Source: JAJDXO01 sp965207535 (GTDB taxonomy: Bacteria > Pseudomonadota > Alphaproteobacteria > Rhodospirillales > UBA2165). Taken from it: a DNA stretch of 64,000 nt. The stretch is taken from positions 1-64,000 of the forward strand of contig CBDBMR010000001.1 in assembly GCA_965207535.1 (NCBI GenBank), in the 5' to 3' direction. Below the pieces are notes generated by a model, which ran no database searches, was not told where the DNA came from, and worked only from the letters and a program-made list of their open reading frames with translations. How positions within the stretch are numbered: the stretch's first letter is position 1; every line of letters begins with the position of its first letter. Positions 52,797 through 59,720 of this stretch are shown here, piece by piece. The position numbers were made by a program, and so were the translations under genes.

Positions 52797-53122
52797 AGCG
52801 GATCATCTATGCGCCAGCCGCCCTCGACAGCCTTGAAGACCTACTGACATGGACGATTGAGCAATATGGTGATGATCAGGCGGAGCGCTACACGGGCCAG
52901 CTGGTGGCTCGCCTTGAAGCCCTCGCATCAGATCGGCTGCCAAGAGCAAAGTCCTGCTCTCAGCTGGTTCAGGGTCGGCGCGATGTCCCGGACCTCAGCT
53001 ATTATCGCGAAGGCCACCACTATCTAATTTTGCGTGAGACTGATGACAGCCTTGAGTTGGTCGAAGTGTTCCACTCACGGATGAACATCGAAGCACGGCT
53101 GTCTGATCTTGAGCGTGACTAG
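52793..53122 (+). CDS. parE: ParE-type toxin
   Basis: 109 residues from GTG 52793 in the 4-bp overlap. RelE/ParE fold pattern: KRIIYAPAALDSLEDLLTWTIEQYGDDQAERYTGQL, then LPRAKSCSQLVQGRRDV, HHYLILRETDDSLELVEVFHSRMN. ParE toxins poison DNA gyrase. The pair looks intact and would stabilise whatever replicon carries it. Confidence 0.93.
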   Translation: MKRIIYAPAALDSLEDLLTWTIEQYGDDQAERYTGQLVARLEALASDRLPRAKSCSQLVQGRRDVPDLSYYREGHHYLILRETDDSLELVEVFHSRMNIEARLSDLERD

Positions 53123-53324
53123 CGTTCAATGCCGCCGCGCTGTAGTTCTGTTTCCAGGCCAAGGGCGATCTGTTATGGCTTGCCTGTGGTTCGGGTGTGA
53201 CGAGAAAGGACTCCGAATGGAGGTCAAGGTGGGATCGGGCCCTGCCGATCACGGTGTCGCGGCAACCCCGACACCTCGCGCGCACTATTCGCCGTGGTGC
53301 TCGTCTCGCTCGCCCTGGCCGGCT

Positions 53325-53840
53325 TCACCGGCTGCGGGCCGCGCCTCGGCTCGTCGACGCGGCACTTCGTACATCGCTGATGACGGTGCGGGGATCGATG
53401 CCGATCTCGGCGAGCATCTGCTGGCCGGTAACGGTCCCGGTATTGTGGTCGCCCCACTTGATCGAGCCGTCGATGCGCACCCGGCGCACGGCGTGCCAAG
53501 GGTCATACCAGGGCTCGGCCGGCCGTTCGGGCCACGGCCTCGGCGAGGGATGGTAGAAGGCCGCGGGCGGCTGCTGGCCGAGCGCCTCATGGGGGCGGTA
53601 TTCGTTGAAGTCCTCGCAGAAGCGGTCGAAGCGGCGCTGCTGTTCCTCCTTGCTCGCCGCCGGCGGCTTGGCGGTCTCCGCCTTCAGGGTCTTGTGCATG
53701 CGCTCATGCCGCCCATTCTGCTGCGGCTGGCCCGGATCGATCCGCTCGAGGGCGATGCCCGCCTTGAGCCAGCCCACGGACAGCTCCTTGGGATACCCGC
53801 TGCCGGCCGGCCAAACCTCAAAAGGTGAAGCCGCCCGGGG
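53325..53840 (-). pseudogene. IS481/IS3-type transposase remnant
   Basis: The minus strand carries the end of an integrase core: LSVGWLKAGIALERIDPGQP, QQNGRHERMHKTLKAE (catalytic Glu region), then FNEYRPHEALGQQPPAAFYH and a terminal WYDPWHAVRRVRIDGSIKWG. The N-terminal half with the first two catalytic residues is missing, and no terminal repeats were found, so the element is dead. Confidence 0.75.
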
Positions 53841-53965
53841 GTATGGACCGGGCGGCCTCTTGGGAGAAGATTGAATGTAGGCTGCTTCAATTACCCAACA
53901 ACCAAGCCGATCCAGGGAACTTGCTGAAATCCAACCCGGGATCAGCCCGATTGATGGACGTAGCC
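53827..53965 (-). ncRNA. Structured element A (candidate minus-strand small RNA)
   Basis: Read on the minus strand: an imperfect long hairpin formed by 53893-53911 and 53940-53958, then a GC hairpin (GAAGCCGCCCGG 53827-53838 against CCGGGCGGCCTC 53848-53859, one mismatch) followed by CACCTTTTG. It shares CCCAnCAACCAAGCCG and the overall plan with element B at 54304-54433. No protein frame is convincing here. Confidence 0.45.
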
Positions 53966-54009
53966 TAGCCACGCTCACGGCCAAGTGCAACCACACCGTC
54001 AGGCTTCAA

Positions 54010-54170
54010 TCACGGCGCCAATATCGGCGACACCGCCGGCGGGTTGGGGCCGGTCACCGCCGCCACCCGGTCACCGTCGGGCTTCTCGAAGGCGATGAAG
54101 GCCGCCGGCGGCTCGCGGGTTCCAATGAGGAACACGGTGAAGGCGCCGGATAGACCGGCGGCTGGTCGGA
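54010..54170 (-). pseudogene. 3' tail of an unidentified gene
   Basis: One minus-strand frame reads GAFTVFLIGTREPPAAFIAF, then EKPDGDRVAAVTGPNPPAV and ends ILAP with TGA near 54010. The composition is protein-like, but no start or upstream continuation was found. It is probably a truncated gene end lying between structured elements. Confidence 0.3.
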
Positions 54171-54208
54171 AGAGTCGACGGGTTGCCGGTTGGAATTGGA
54201 GAAAAGAA

Positions 54209-54278
54209 GCCCCGCCGCAAGAGAGAGGGGTTTCAGCGGCGGGGCAAGGCAGCGGGCGACTCCATGTAACCCGCTGCC
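54209..54278 (-). ncRNA. Structured element D: paired hairpins with terminator
   Basis: GGCAGCGGG/CCCGCTGCC (54248-54256, 54270-54278) is a 9-bp hairpin. GCCCCGCCGC/GCGGCGGGGC (54209-54218, 54236-54245) is a perfect 10-bp hairpin followed on the minus strand by TTCTTTTCTCC, a good terminator. It lies between elements A and B. Confidence 0.45.
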
Positions 54279-54303
54279 GGTCGGCAGGAACCTAAATCAA
54301 GAT

Positions 54304-54433
54304 GAAGCCGCCCGGGGTCGGACAACCCGGGCGGCTTCTGAAGGAAGAAAAGATCGAAGTTGCGTTCGATCCCCCATCAACCAAGCCGCTTCTCCACCGG
54401 AAAGGACCGTAACCGGAGCGGCCCGGTTGATGG
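54304..54433 (-). ncRNA. Structured element B (candidate minus-strand small RNA)
   Basis: CATCAACC (54375-54382) pairs with GGTTGATG (54425-54432), and the stem continues inside with GCCGCT/AGCGGC-type pairs. Downstream on the minus strand, a perfect 13-bp stem GAAGCCGCCCGGG/CCCGGGCGGCTTC (54304-54316, 54326-54338) is followed by ATCTTGATTT. It has the same architecture and shared sequence as element A. It lies just downstream of the gene at 54483-54773, so part could be that gene's 3' region. Confidence 0.45.
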
Positions 54434-54482
54434 AAGTCTATTCGCCCGCGATCATGAACGCAACCGGAATCGGTCAGGACCC

Positions 54483-54773
54483 TCATATCTGGATGATCGC
54501 CCGGACCGTCCCGAAATCGACGATGGCAAAGTTGTAACGCGGCCGGTTCCGGATCGGCCGAGCGTTCCGGAAGTAGACGGCGTGTTCATCTTCGCGCCGC
54601 TGACCGGGCTCGTGCCAGGCGTTTAGCCGCTCGTTGTCGATGGTGGCGACCGTCTCCGAGGTTAAAATCACGGAGTCGTTGTCGGTCTGCCGTTCTGCAA
54701 GATAGCCAGAGAGCTTTTCGGCGGCGGCGTTGATCCGGTCCCAGTCGGCCTCGGTCAATTGGGAATTGTCCAC
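54483..54773 (-). CDS. Small hypothetical protein
   Basis: 96 residues from GTG 54773. The sequence (DNSQLTEADWDRINAAAEKL, SETVATIDNERLNAWHEPG, then RPRYNFAIVDFGTVRAIIQ) looks genuine: an acidic helical N-terminus and a beta-rich C-terminus. It has no neighbours in an operon and is flanked by structured elements. The family is not recognised. Confidence 0.6.
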   Translation of the reverse strand: MDNSQLTEADWDRINAAAEKLSGYLAERQTDNDSVILTSETVATIDNERLNAWHEPGQRREDEHAVYFRNARPIRNRPRYNFAIVDFGTVRAIIQI

Positions 54774-55101
54774 GGTCCTGGTCCCATCCTGTGATCAGTC
54801 GTGCCGGGGCGCACGCTTCGGATCGGCGCCTTGCGGCGCCATGACCTTGGCGTCCGGCTTGTTGCGCTTGACCCATTATCGCGCCGTCCCGCGGACATGG
54901 AAAGAGCCTGGGCGCGAGGCCCAGGCTCCATGAAACACCCAAGTGGCCAACAAGCCACACCGACAAAAAGGACGGCATCGACGCCAGTGGGACCGCCCCG
55001 ATTGCCGAAACACCGAAGCAACCACAAGGTAAGGAACCGCCTCGACGTCCAGGGCCACGATAATCTCCCCCGCGGCCTGGCGCAAGGCCCGCATCCCGGC
55101 G
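54774..55101 (-). other. Non-coding stretch holding structured element C
   Basis: The main feature is GAGCCTGGGC/GCCCAGGCTC (54904-54913, 54919-54928), a perfect 10-bp stem with a 5-base loop, followed on the minus strand by TTTCC. The 100 bases before it on that strand resemble elements A and B loosely (a GGCTTGTTGG box near 54945-54956). The right edge meets the insertion sequence at 55102, which may have cut a gene there. Confidence 0.4.
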
Positions 55102-55209
55102 GGTAACGTAAGGATTTATGTGTTGTCTAATTCCGGCGTTCACTCCCCTGGGCCTATGATGCGGGGTCGTGGGCGCCGCGCCCCGTTAGGCTAAGCAAGG
55201 AGAGTGACC

Positions 55210-56241
55210 ATGGGTGAGTACGTTGGCTTTGATGTTTCGAAGGAAGAGACAGCATTTTGCGTGAAGGACGGTGCAGGAGAGATTTTGGCGCAAGGCAAGG
55301 CGGAGACCGACCCTCGGGCGTTGTTTGAGGTGTTGAAGGAGCATTGTCTGTGTCCGGATCGGATTGTTCTGGAGACCGGGACACTGTCGGGCTGGCTGGC
55401 ACGGAGTCTGGACGAGATGGGGATTGCGGTGGAAGTGATCGATGCCCGCCAGGCCCATGCGGTGATGCGTCTTCAACACAACAAGACCGATGCCAAGGAC
55501 GCCGAGCTTCTGGCGGAGATCGCGCGCACCGGCTTCTGCCGCCCTGTATCGGTGAAGAGCGAGTTGGCCCAGGAGAGTCGGGTTCTGCTCAAGGCTCGGT
55601 CTCACCTGGTGCGCCAGCGCCGCGATACTCACAACACGATCCGGGGTCTTCTTGCCTCGTTGGGGATCCGTTTTCCCAAGGGCACGAGCAAGCTGCTCCG
55701 CGGAGTGCGCGCGCAGCTCGAGGACCGTCCCGAGCTACGCCCGGCGATTGCGCCGTTGCTGTCCTCGCTCACGGCGCTGGACAGCACGATTGCGGAGCTG
55801 GATGAGGCGGTCGCTGCGCGCGTCAAGGACGATCCGGCCTGCCGCCTGCTGATGACCGTGCCCGGAGTCGGACCGCTCACGGCGCTGGCCTATGTGAGTA
55901 CCATCGGCGACGCCGGGCGCTTCGCCCGATCGCGCAGCTTGGGCGCTTATCTCGGGCTGACCTCCAGACGTTGGCAATCGGGCGAGATGGATTACAGCGG
56001 GTGCATCTCCAAGCACGGCGACGCGATGCTGCGCAGCTTATTGTACGAGGCCGCCAACAGCCTGCTTGTGGTGGTGCGCCGGGCCCATCCGCTCAAGGAC
56101 TGGGCGCGGCGGATCAAAAAGCGGACCAGCCACAAGAAGGCCTGCGTGGCCCTGGCGCGCAAGCTTGCGGTGATCCTCCATCGCATGTTGATCACTGGCG
56201 AGCCGTTCCGCTGGCCGGCCCGAGAGATTCAGGCGGCATGA
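55210..56241 (+). CDS. IS110/IS1111-family DEDD transposase
   Basis: 343 residues from ATG 55210 (AAGGAGA 7 bp upstream; GTG 55204 is in frame). The N-terminal RuvC-like DEDD domain: YVGFDVSKEE (Asp), LETGTLSGWL (Glu), NKTDAKDAELLAEIA (two Asp). The C-terminal Tnp_20 domain: MTVPGVGPLTALAY, GAYLGLTSRRWQSGE and SGCISKHGDAMLR with the candidate catalytic Ser. The length is normal and the frame unbroken, so it may be active. Confidence 0.95.
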   Translation: MGEYVGFDVSKEETAFCVKDGAGEILAQGKAETDPRALFEVLKEHCLCPDRIVLETGTLSGWLARSLDEMGIAVEVIDARQAHAVMRLQHNKTDAKDAELLAEIARTGFCRPVSVKSELAQESRVLLKARSHLVRQRRDTHNTIRGLLASLGIRFPKGTSKLLRGVRAQLEDRPELRPAIAPLLSSLTALDSTIAELDEAVAARVKDDPACRLLMTVPGVGPLTALAYVSTIGDAGRFARSRSLGAYLGLTSRRWQSGEMDYSGCISKHGDAMLRSLLYEAANSLLVVVRRAHPLKDWARRIKKRTSHKKACVALARKLAVILHRMLITGEPFRWPAREIQAA

Positions 56242-56511
56242 GTGAGAGAACGGACTGCGTAGACGACGGTAACGAGCACGAGGAGACAACATAGTTCCGC
56301 ACGAGCGGAAAGGCGCGTCCCCGCCGGGACGTCGGCCGAGGCCATCCCGTTTTATGTGTTGCAAGGCGGCTCAGGCCGCCAACAATGCGTCCTCTGACCC
56401 TGGGAGGCCGAAGCCAAAGGGCACCATCATGAAGCAAGCCAGCCAGAGCGCCGGCAAAGACTTCGTAGACAACCCTGTACCCGGCGGCGGCAAGCCCGGA
56501 GGAGTTGACCC
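56242..56511 (+). ncRNA. Candidate bridge-RNA region of the IS1111-type element
   Basis: About 270 bp between the transposase stop and the right inverted repeat, without a credible gene. IS110-family transposases use an IS-encoded bridge RNA; in the IS1111 group it is expected downstream of the transposase gene, as here. Hairpin-forming runs such as GTTCCGCACGAGCGGAA and AAGGCGGCTCAGGCCGCC are visible. The assignment is from family knowledge, not from a matched structure. Confidence 0.4.
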
Positions 56512-56540
56512 GAACGCCGGAATTAGACAACACACAACTC

Positions 56541-56568
56541 TTGACGTTACCGCGGAGGGGGGTAATCT
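56541..56568 (+). promoter_or_regulatory. Hybrid promoter at the IS right edge, reading into the RiPP precursor
   Basis: TTGACG at 56541-56546 lies inside the IS terminal repeat. TAATCT at 56563-56568, after a 16-bp spacer, lies outside. The next gene, the NHLP precursor, starts 43 bp downstream. The insertion may thus have supplied a -35 box to the cluster. Confidence 0.5.
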
Positions 56569-56610
56569 TTTCCTTGAGAGGGTTGCTCTTGGATAATCTA
56601 AGAGGAGTAA

Positions 56611-56877
56611 ATGATGAAAACCGTTGCCGAAATGGAAGACATGATTCGAGTCAAGGCGGATGAGGATGAAGAATTTCGTCAGCAGTTGATTGAAAGTCCG
56701 CGCGACGCGATCAAGGAAGCCACCGGCATGACCGTGCCGGACGGATTTTCCATAAATGTGCATGAAGAAAGCGCGACCGAATTTCATTTGGTCTTGCCGC
56801 CCGCCGGCAGCCGCCTTTCCGACGAGGAACTGCGGGGCGCTGCGGGAGGGTGGGCTCCGACCGATGATTCCTACTAG
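56611..56877 (+). CDS. NHLP-leader (proteusin-like) RiPP precursor peptide
   Basis: 88 residues from ATG 56611 (AGAGGAG upstream; ATG 56614 also possible). The leader resembles nitrile-hydratase alpha-subunit-like leaders: DEEFRQQLIESPRDAIKEATG, MTVPDGFSINVHEE, FHLVLPPAGS and LSDEELRGAAGG. The double-Gly end is the expected cleavage site for the C39 peptidase encoded downstream, leaving the core WAPTDDSY. Eight residues is very short for this class. It is followed by a hairpin and the NHLM export genes. Confidence 0.85.
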   Translation: MMKTVAEMEDMIRVKADEDEEFRQQLIESPRDAIKEATGMTVPDGFSINVHEESATEFHLVLPPAGSRLSDEELRGAAGGWAPTDDSY

Positions 56878-56950
56878 GAGCCTGTCGAAGTAGGCTCCTT
56901 GATGGCGGCCTGCTCACCCTTAGGGACCCTGCCTGTCGCTTCCGGCAGGG
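56877..56950 (+). terminator. Two hairpins after the precursor gene
   Basis: GGAGCCT/AGGCTCC (56877-56883, 56892-56898) begins at the last base of the stop codon and is followed by TTGATGG. CCCTGCC/GGCAGGG (56927-56933, 56944-56950) follows. Neither has a long T-run. They may end or reduce transcription so that the precursor is made in excess over the transport genes. Confidence 0.5.
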
Positions 56951-57323
56951 CGAGCCTGATGGTCCCCGTGGGTTAAGACGTTGGGAGTTCGTTACGTCCT
57001 TGATCACCCCGAGCATCTTCTTGATGGTCTCGGGGTGCCGGGTTCGGGCGGCCGCGCTATCGAGCGCCGCCATGCGAGGCGGTGTGCGGATTTCCCCGCC
57101 TTCGGTGATGCCGGGAAAAAGGAGATTCCCGTATGGGGGCAAGACAACGCAGTCGGCCAACTCGACGACAGCTTCACCGGTCATGGTGTTGTCGTTGTCT
57201 GAAGTCCGACACGTTCATGGGCGGAATGATGGCGGTTGGCCGCCGTTGTCCGATGTGGATTGGTGAATGGGTTGATGGTGCCGGATAGTCTTTCCATGGT
57301 GCGGTTGCGATCAGGGTCTGGCC
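56951..57323. other. Gap between precursor and transport genes
   Basis: About 370 bp. Open frames on both strands have mixed quality. The best, on the minus strand ending in ETIKKMLGVIKDVTNSQ, has no start context or recognised relatives. No insertion-sequence ends were found. It may contain a second promoter for the transport genes. Confidence 0.35.
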
Positions 57324-57491
57324 ATGGCTGACGCGAGAATGTTTCGGCGTGAAGCTTTGTTGCGCCACGCGCAATCCGAAGCGCTGGATGATTTGTTGCG
57401 GGTCACCGCACCGCACGAAAGAGTTTTCCTGCTGGCGTTCGGAATTTCCGTCTTTTTTGTCCTGGTTGCCGTCGCCTTCTTGCTGAACTGA
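57324..57491 (+). CDS. Truncated NHLM secretion (HlyD-like) protein, N-terminus only
   Basis: 55 residues from ATG 57324. It begins MADARMFRREALLRHAQSEA and continues LDDLLRVTAPHERVFLLAFG, then a single transmembrane helix ending AVAFLLN and TGA. This matches the first segment of NHLM-system membrane-fusion proteins (FRxxAL.. SPexLDxLxxVTxP.., then a helix), which normally continue for 300 or more residues of periplasmic hairpin and lipoyl domain. Nothing of that remains before the next gene at 57504. It could be a functional stub interacting with the ABC transporter or a decayed gene. Confidence 0.6.
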   Translation: MADARMFRREALLRHAQSEALDDLLRVTAPHERVFLLAFGISVFFVLVAVAFLLN

Positions 57492-57503
57492 CATTTCGGT
57501 CCG

Positions 57504-59720
57504 ATGACAGACGATCGCCAATCGGATTTAGCTACCGATCCAACACCTCCAATGCGCAATTCAAGACGCCGCCGTACGCCGGTGGTCATGCAGTTGGAAT
57601 CCACCGACTGCGGCGCTGCATGTCTTGGCATCGTACTCGCGCATTTCGGGTGTTGGGCGCCGCTTGAGGAGCTGCGCGAAAAGTGCGGCGTTGGGCGTGA
57701 TGGCTCGACGCTTGAGGATCTTGCGGTCACCGCCCGGAAGTACGGTCTCAAGGCGACCGGCTGCTCGAGTCAGGTCAGCGGACTGACCCGTTTGCCGATG
57801 CCGATGATCCTGTTCTGGGAATTCAAGCATTTTGTCGTGCTCGAGGGGGTTGGGCGAGGGTGCTACTATCTGAACGACCCCGCTGAAGGACATCGGGTGG
57901 TCGATGCCCAGACCTTCGATCGCGACTTCACCGGCGTTGGTCTGTTGCTGGAGCCGGATGCCGGATTCATCGCCTCCGGCGCGCGTCCGGGCGTCATGCG
58001 GCGATTGTGGCCCTGGCTGCGCGGGTACCGCGCATTACTGAGCCGCGCGACGCTCTTCGGCTTGCTGCTTGCCCTGACCTCACTTGCCTTGCCGATTCTG
58101 CTTGCCCAGTTCGTCGACCGTGTGCTGCTGGCGCAGCAGACGGATGCAGGTGGAATTCTGATTGCCGCCATGGTGGCCGCGAGCGGACTTGTCTTCCTCT
58201 TTACATTGTTGCAGATGCGCGCCCTAAACGATCTGGTCCTGCGACTGTCCACCGAGCAATCGGACCGCTATTTCGATCACCTGCTTCGGCTTCCCATGCG
58301 TTTCTTTTCCCAGCGTTTTGCCGGAGACTTGTCCCTGCGCATGCGGCAAATCGATCAGGTTGCCAACGCGGGGGTCGGCCAACTGGTGCGACTCGGTGTC
58401 GATCTGGCGATGAGTGCGGTGTTCCTGGTGGCAATGCTTGCCTTCGATTTTCTGCTGGGACTGACCGTGGCTGGCCTTGGCGTGGTTTGCGTGATTACGA
58501 TTCATGTGCTGAGCCGCTTACGCCGGGACTGGAACCATCAGTTGCGACACGCGCAGGGACTCTTCACCGGTATGAGTGCGGCAGGTTTGCGAATGATCGA
58601 GACCTTGCAGGCGACGGCCAGCGAGAACGATTTCTTTTCGCGCTGGGGCGGCAGACAGGCGCGTGAACTCGGCGCCAGGCAAAAGTTCGTGGAACTTGGC
58701 CATGTCGCGTCCGCGCTGCCGCAACTGTTCCAGCTGTTCGCAGCGGCAGTTGTGTTCGGCCTTGGTGCCTGGCGCGTGATGTCCGGGGACATGAGTATTG
58801 GCGCATTGATGGGATTCTATGTGCTGGCCGTCAACTTTCTCCGCCCGGTATCCAGCATTGGCCAGTTTTCCGATCTGCTGGCGACACTGGAGGCGGACCT
58901 GACGAGAATGGATGATGTTTTCAACTCGCCGAAGGCCTCTGCTCTGGCGAACCATGACGCGGAGCCCAGCCGGGTCCGGATGCTCGGCGGTCGTCTGCGG
59001 CTGGTCGGCCGACTGGAATTGCGTGCTGTCACCTTCGGATTTCAGCGCAACCGCAAGCCCATTGTCGAAGATTTCAATTTGACGATCGAACCCGGTCAAC
59101 GCGTGGCGGTGGTGGGCGCCAGCGGTTCGGGAAAATCCACTCTGGCGCTGCTCGCGGTCGGATTGCACCAGCCCTGGTCCGGCGAGGTGCTGTTTGACGG
59201 GTATTCAATGGCCGATATTCCCAGGGAAGTCTTCTGCCGCTCGGTTTCCATTGTCAATCAGCAACCAGTGCTGTTCGCCGCCAGCGTACGCGACAATCTG
59301 ACAATGTGGGACGCGACGACCCCGGAACGTCACATGACAGCCGCCGCCAGAGATGCGGCAATCCACGAGGAAATCACCAGCCGGCCCGGTGGATACGGGT
59401 CGATGGTGGAAGAACGCGGACACAATTTCAGCGGCGGCCAGCGCTCCCGGCTCGAGATCGCCCGGGCTCTGGTCAGCAATCCGTCGCTGTTGATCCTTGA
59501 TGAAGCGACCAGTTCGCTCGACCCTGCTATCGAGCTGCGGATCGACGATCGCATCCGCCGCCGGGGCTGCTCCTGTCTGGTCGTCGCCCATCGCCTCAGC
59601 ACGATCCGCGACGCCGACCGTATCGTCGTCATGGACCAGGGCCGCATCGTTGAGGAGGGGACCCACGACGATCTTTATGCCGATGACAGCTTCTATCGCA
59701 GGTTGATACATGGCGACTAA
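57504..59720 (+). CDS. NHLM-type C39 peptidase/ABC exporter
   Basis: 738 residues. The N-terminal C39 peptidase: VVMQLESTDCGAACLGIVLAHFG with the catalytic Cys near residue 37, EFKHFVVLEGV (His) and YLNDPAEG (Asp). Six transmembrane helices span about 170-440. The C-terminal ABC domain has Walker A VGASGSGKSTL near 540, signature FSGGQRSRLEIARAL and Walker B LLILDEATSSLD. It is predicted to cut the precursor after GG and export the core. It overlaps the next gene by 11 bp. Confidence 0.93.
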   Translation: MTDDRQSDLATDPTPPMRNSRRRRTPVVMQLESTDCGAACLGIVLAHFGCWAPLEELREKCGVGRDGSTLEDLAVTARKYGLKATGCSSQVSGLTRLPMPMILFWEFKHFVVLEGVGRGCYYLNDPAEGHRVVDAQTFDRDFTGVGLLLEPDAGFIASGARPGVMRRLWPWLRGYRALLSRATLFGLLLALTSLALPILLAQFVDRVLLAQQTDAGGILIAAMVAASGLVFLFTLLQMRALNDLVLRLSTEQSDRYFDHLLRLPMRFFSQRFAGDLSLRMRQIDQVANAGVGQLVRLGVDLAMSAVFLVAMLAFDFLLGLTVAGLGVVCVITIHVLSRLRRDWNHQLRHAQGLFTGMSAAGLRMIETLQATASENDFFSRWGGRQARELGARQKFVELGHVASALPQLFQLFAAAVVFGLGAWRVMSGDMSIGALMGFYVLAVNFLRPVSSIGQFSDLLATLEADLTRMDDVFNSPKASALANHDAEPSRVRMLGGRLRLVGRLELRAVTFGFQRNRKPIVEDFNLTIEPGQRVAVVGASGSGKSTLALLAVGLHQPWSGEVLFDGYSMADIPREVFCRSVSIVNQQPVLFAASVRDNLTMWDATTPERHMTAAARDAAIHEEITSRPGGYGSMVEERGHNFSGGQRSRLEIARALVSNPSLLILDEATSSLDPAIELRIDDRIRRRGCSCLVVAHRLSTIRDADRIVVMDQGRIVEEGTHDDLYADDSFYRRLIHGD

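Larger units (their letters stand above)
55102..56551 (+). mobile_element. IS110-family (IS1111-group) insertion sequence
   Basis: 1,450 bp. Inverted ends of 40 bp: GGTAACGT (55102-55109) and a perfect 23-bp block TGTGTTGTCTAATTCC.. (55119-55141) match the complement of 56512-56551. One transposase gene fills most of the element; a 310-bp non-coding segment follows it. Inverted repeats and a long right non-coding end are features of the IS1111 group. No obvious target duplication is seen, as expected for the family. Confidence 0.8.

Noticed and set aside
56354..56596. An 80-codon frame upstream of the RiPP precursor that looks like a second precursor (Gly-rich, PGGGKPGG)
   Set aside because: It runs across the IS1111 right terminal repeat, and most of it lies in the insertion sequence's non-coding end. 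The same NAGIRQH reading appears at the other IS end simply because of the inverted repeat.
56711..57184. A minus-strand frame of 157 codons across the RiPP precursor
   Set aside because: Half of it is the antisense of the precursor gene. The rest has no start context or recognisable domain.
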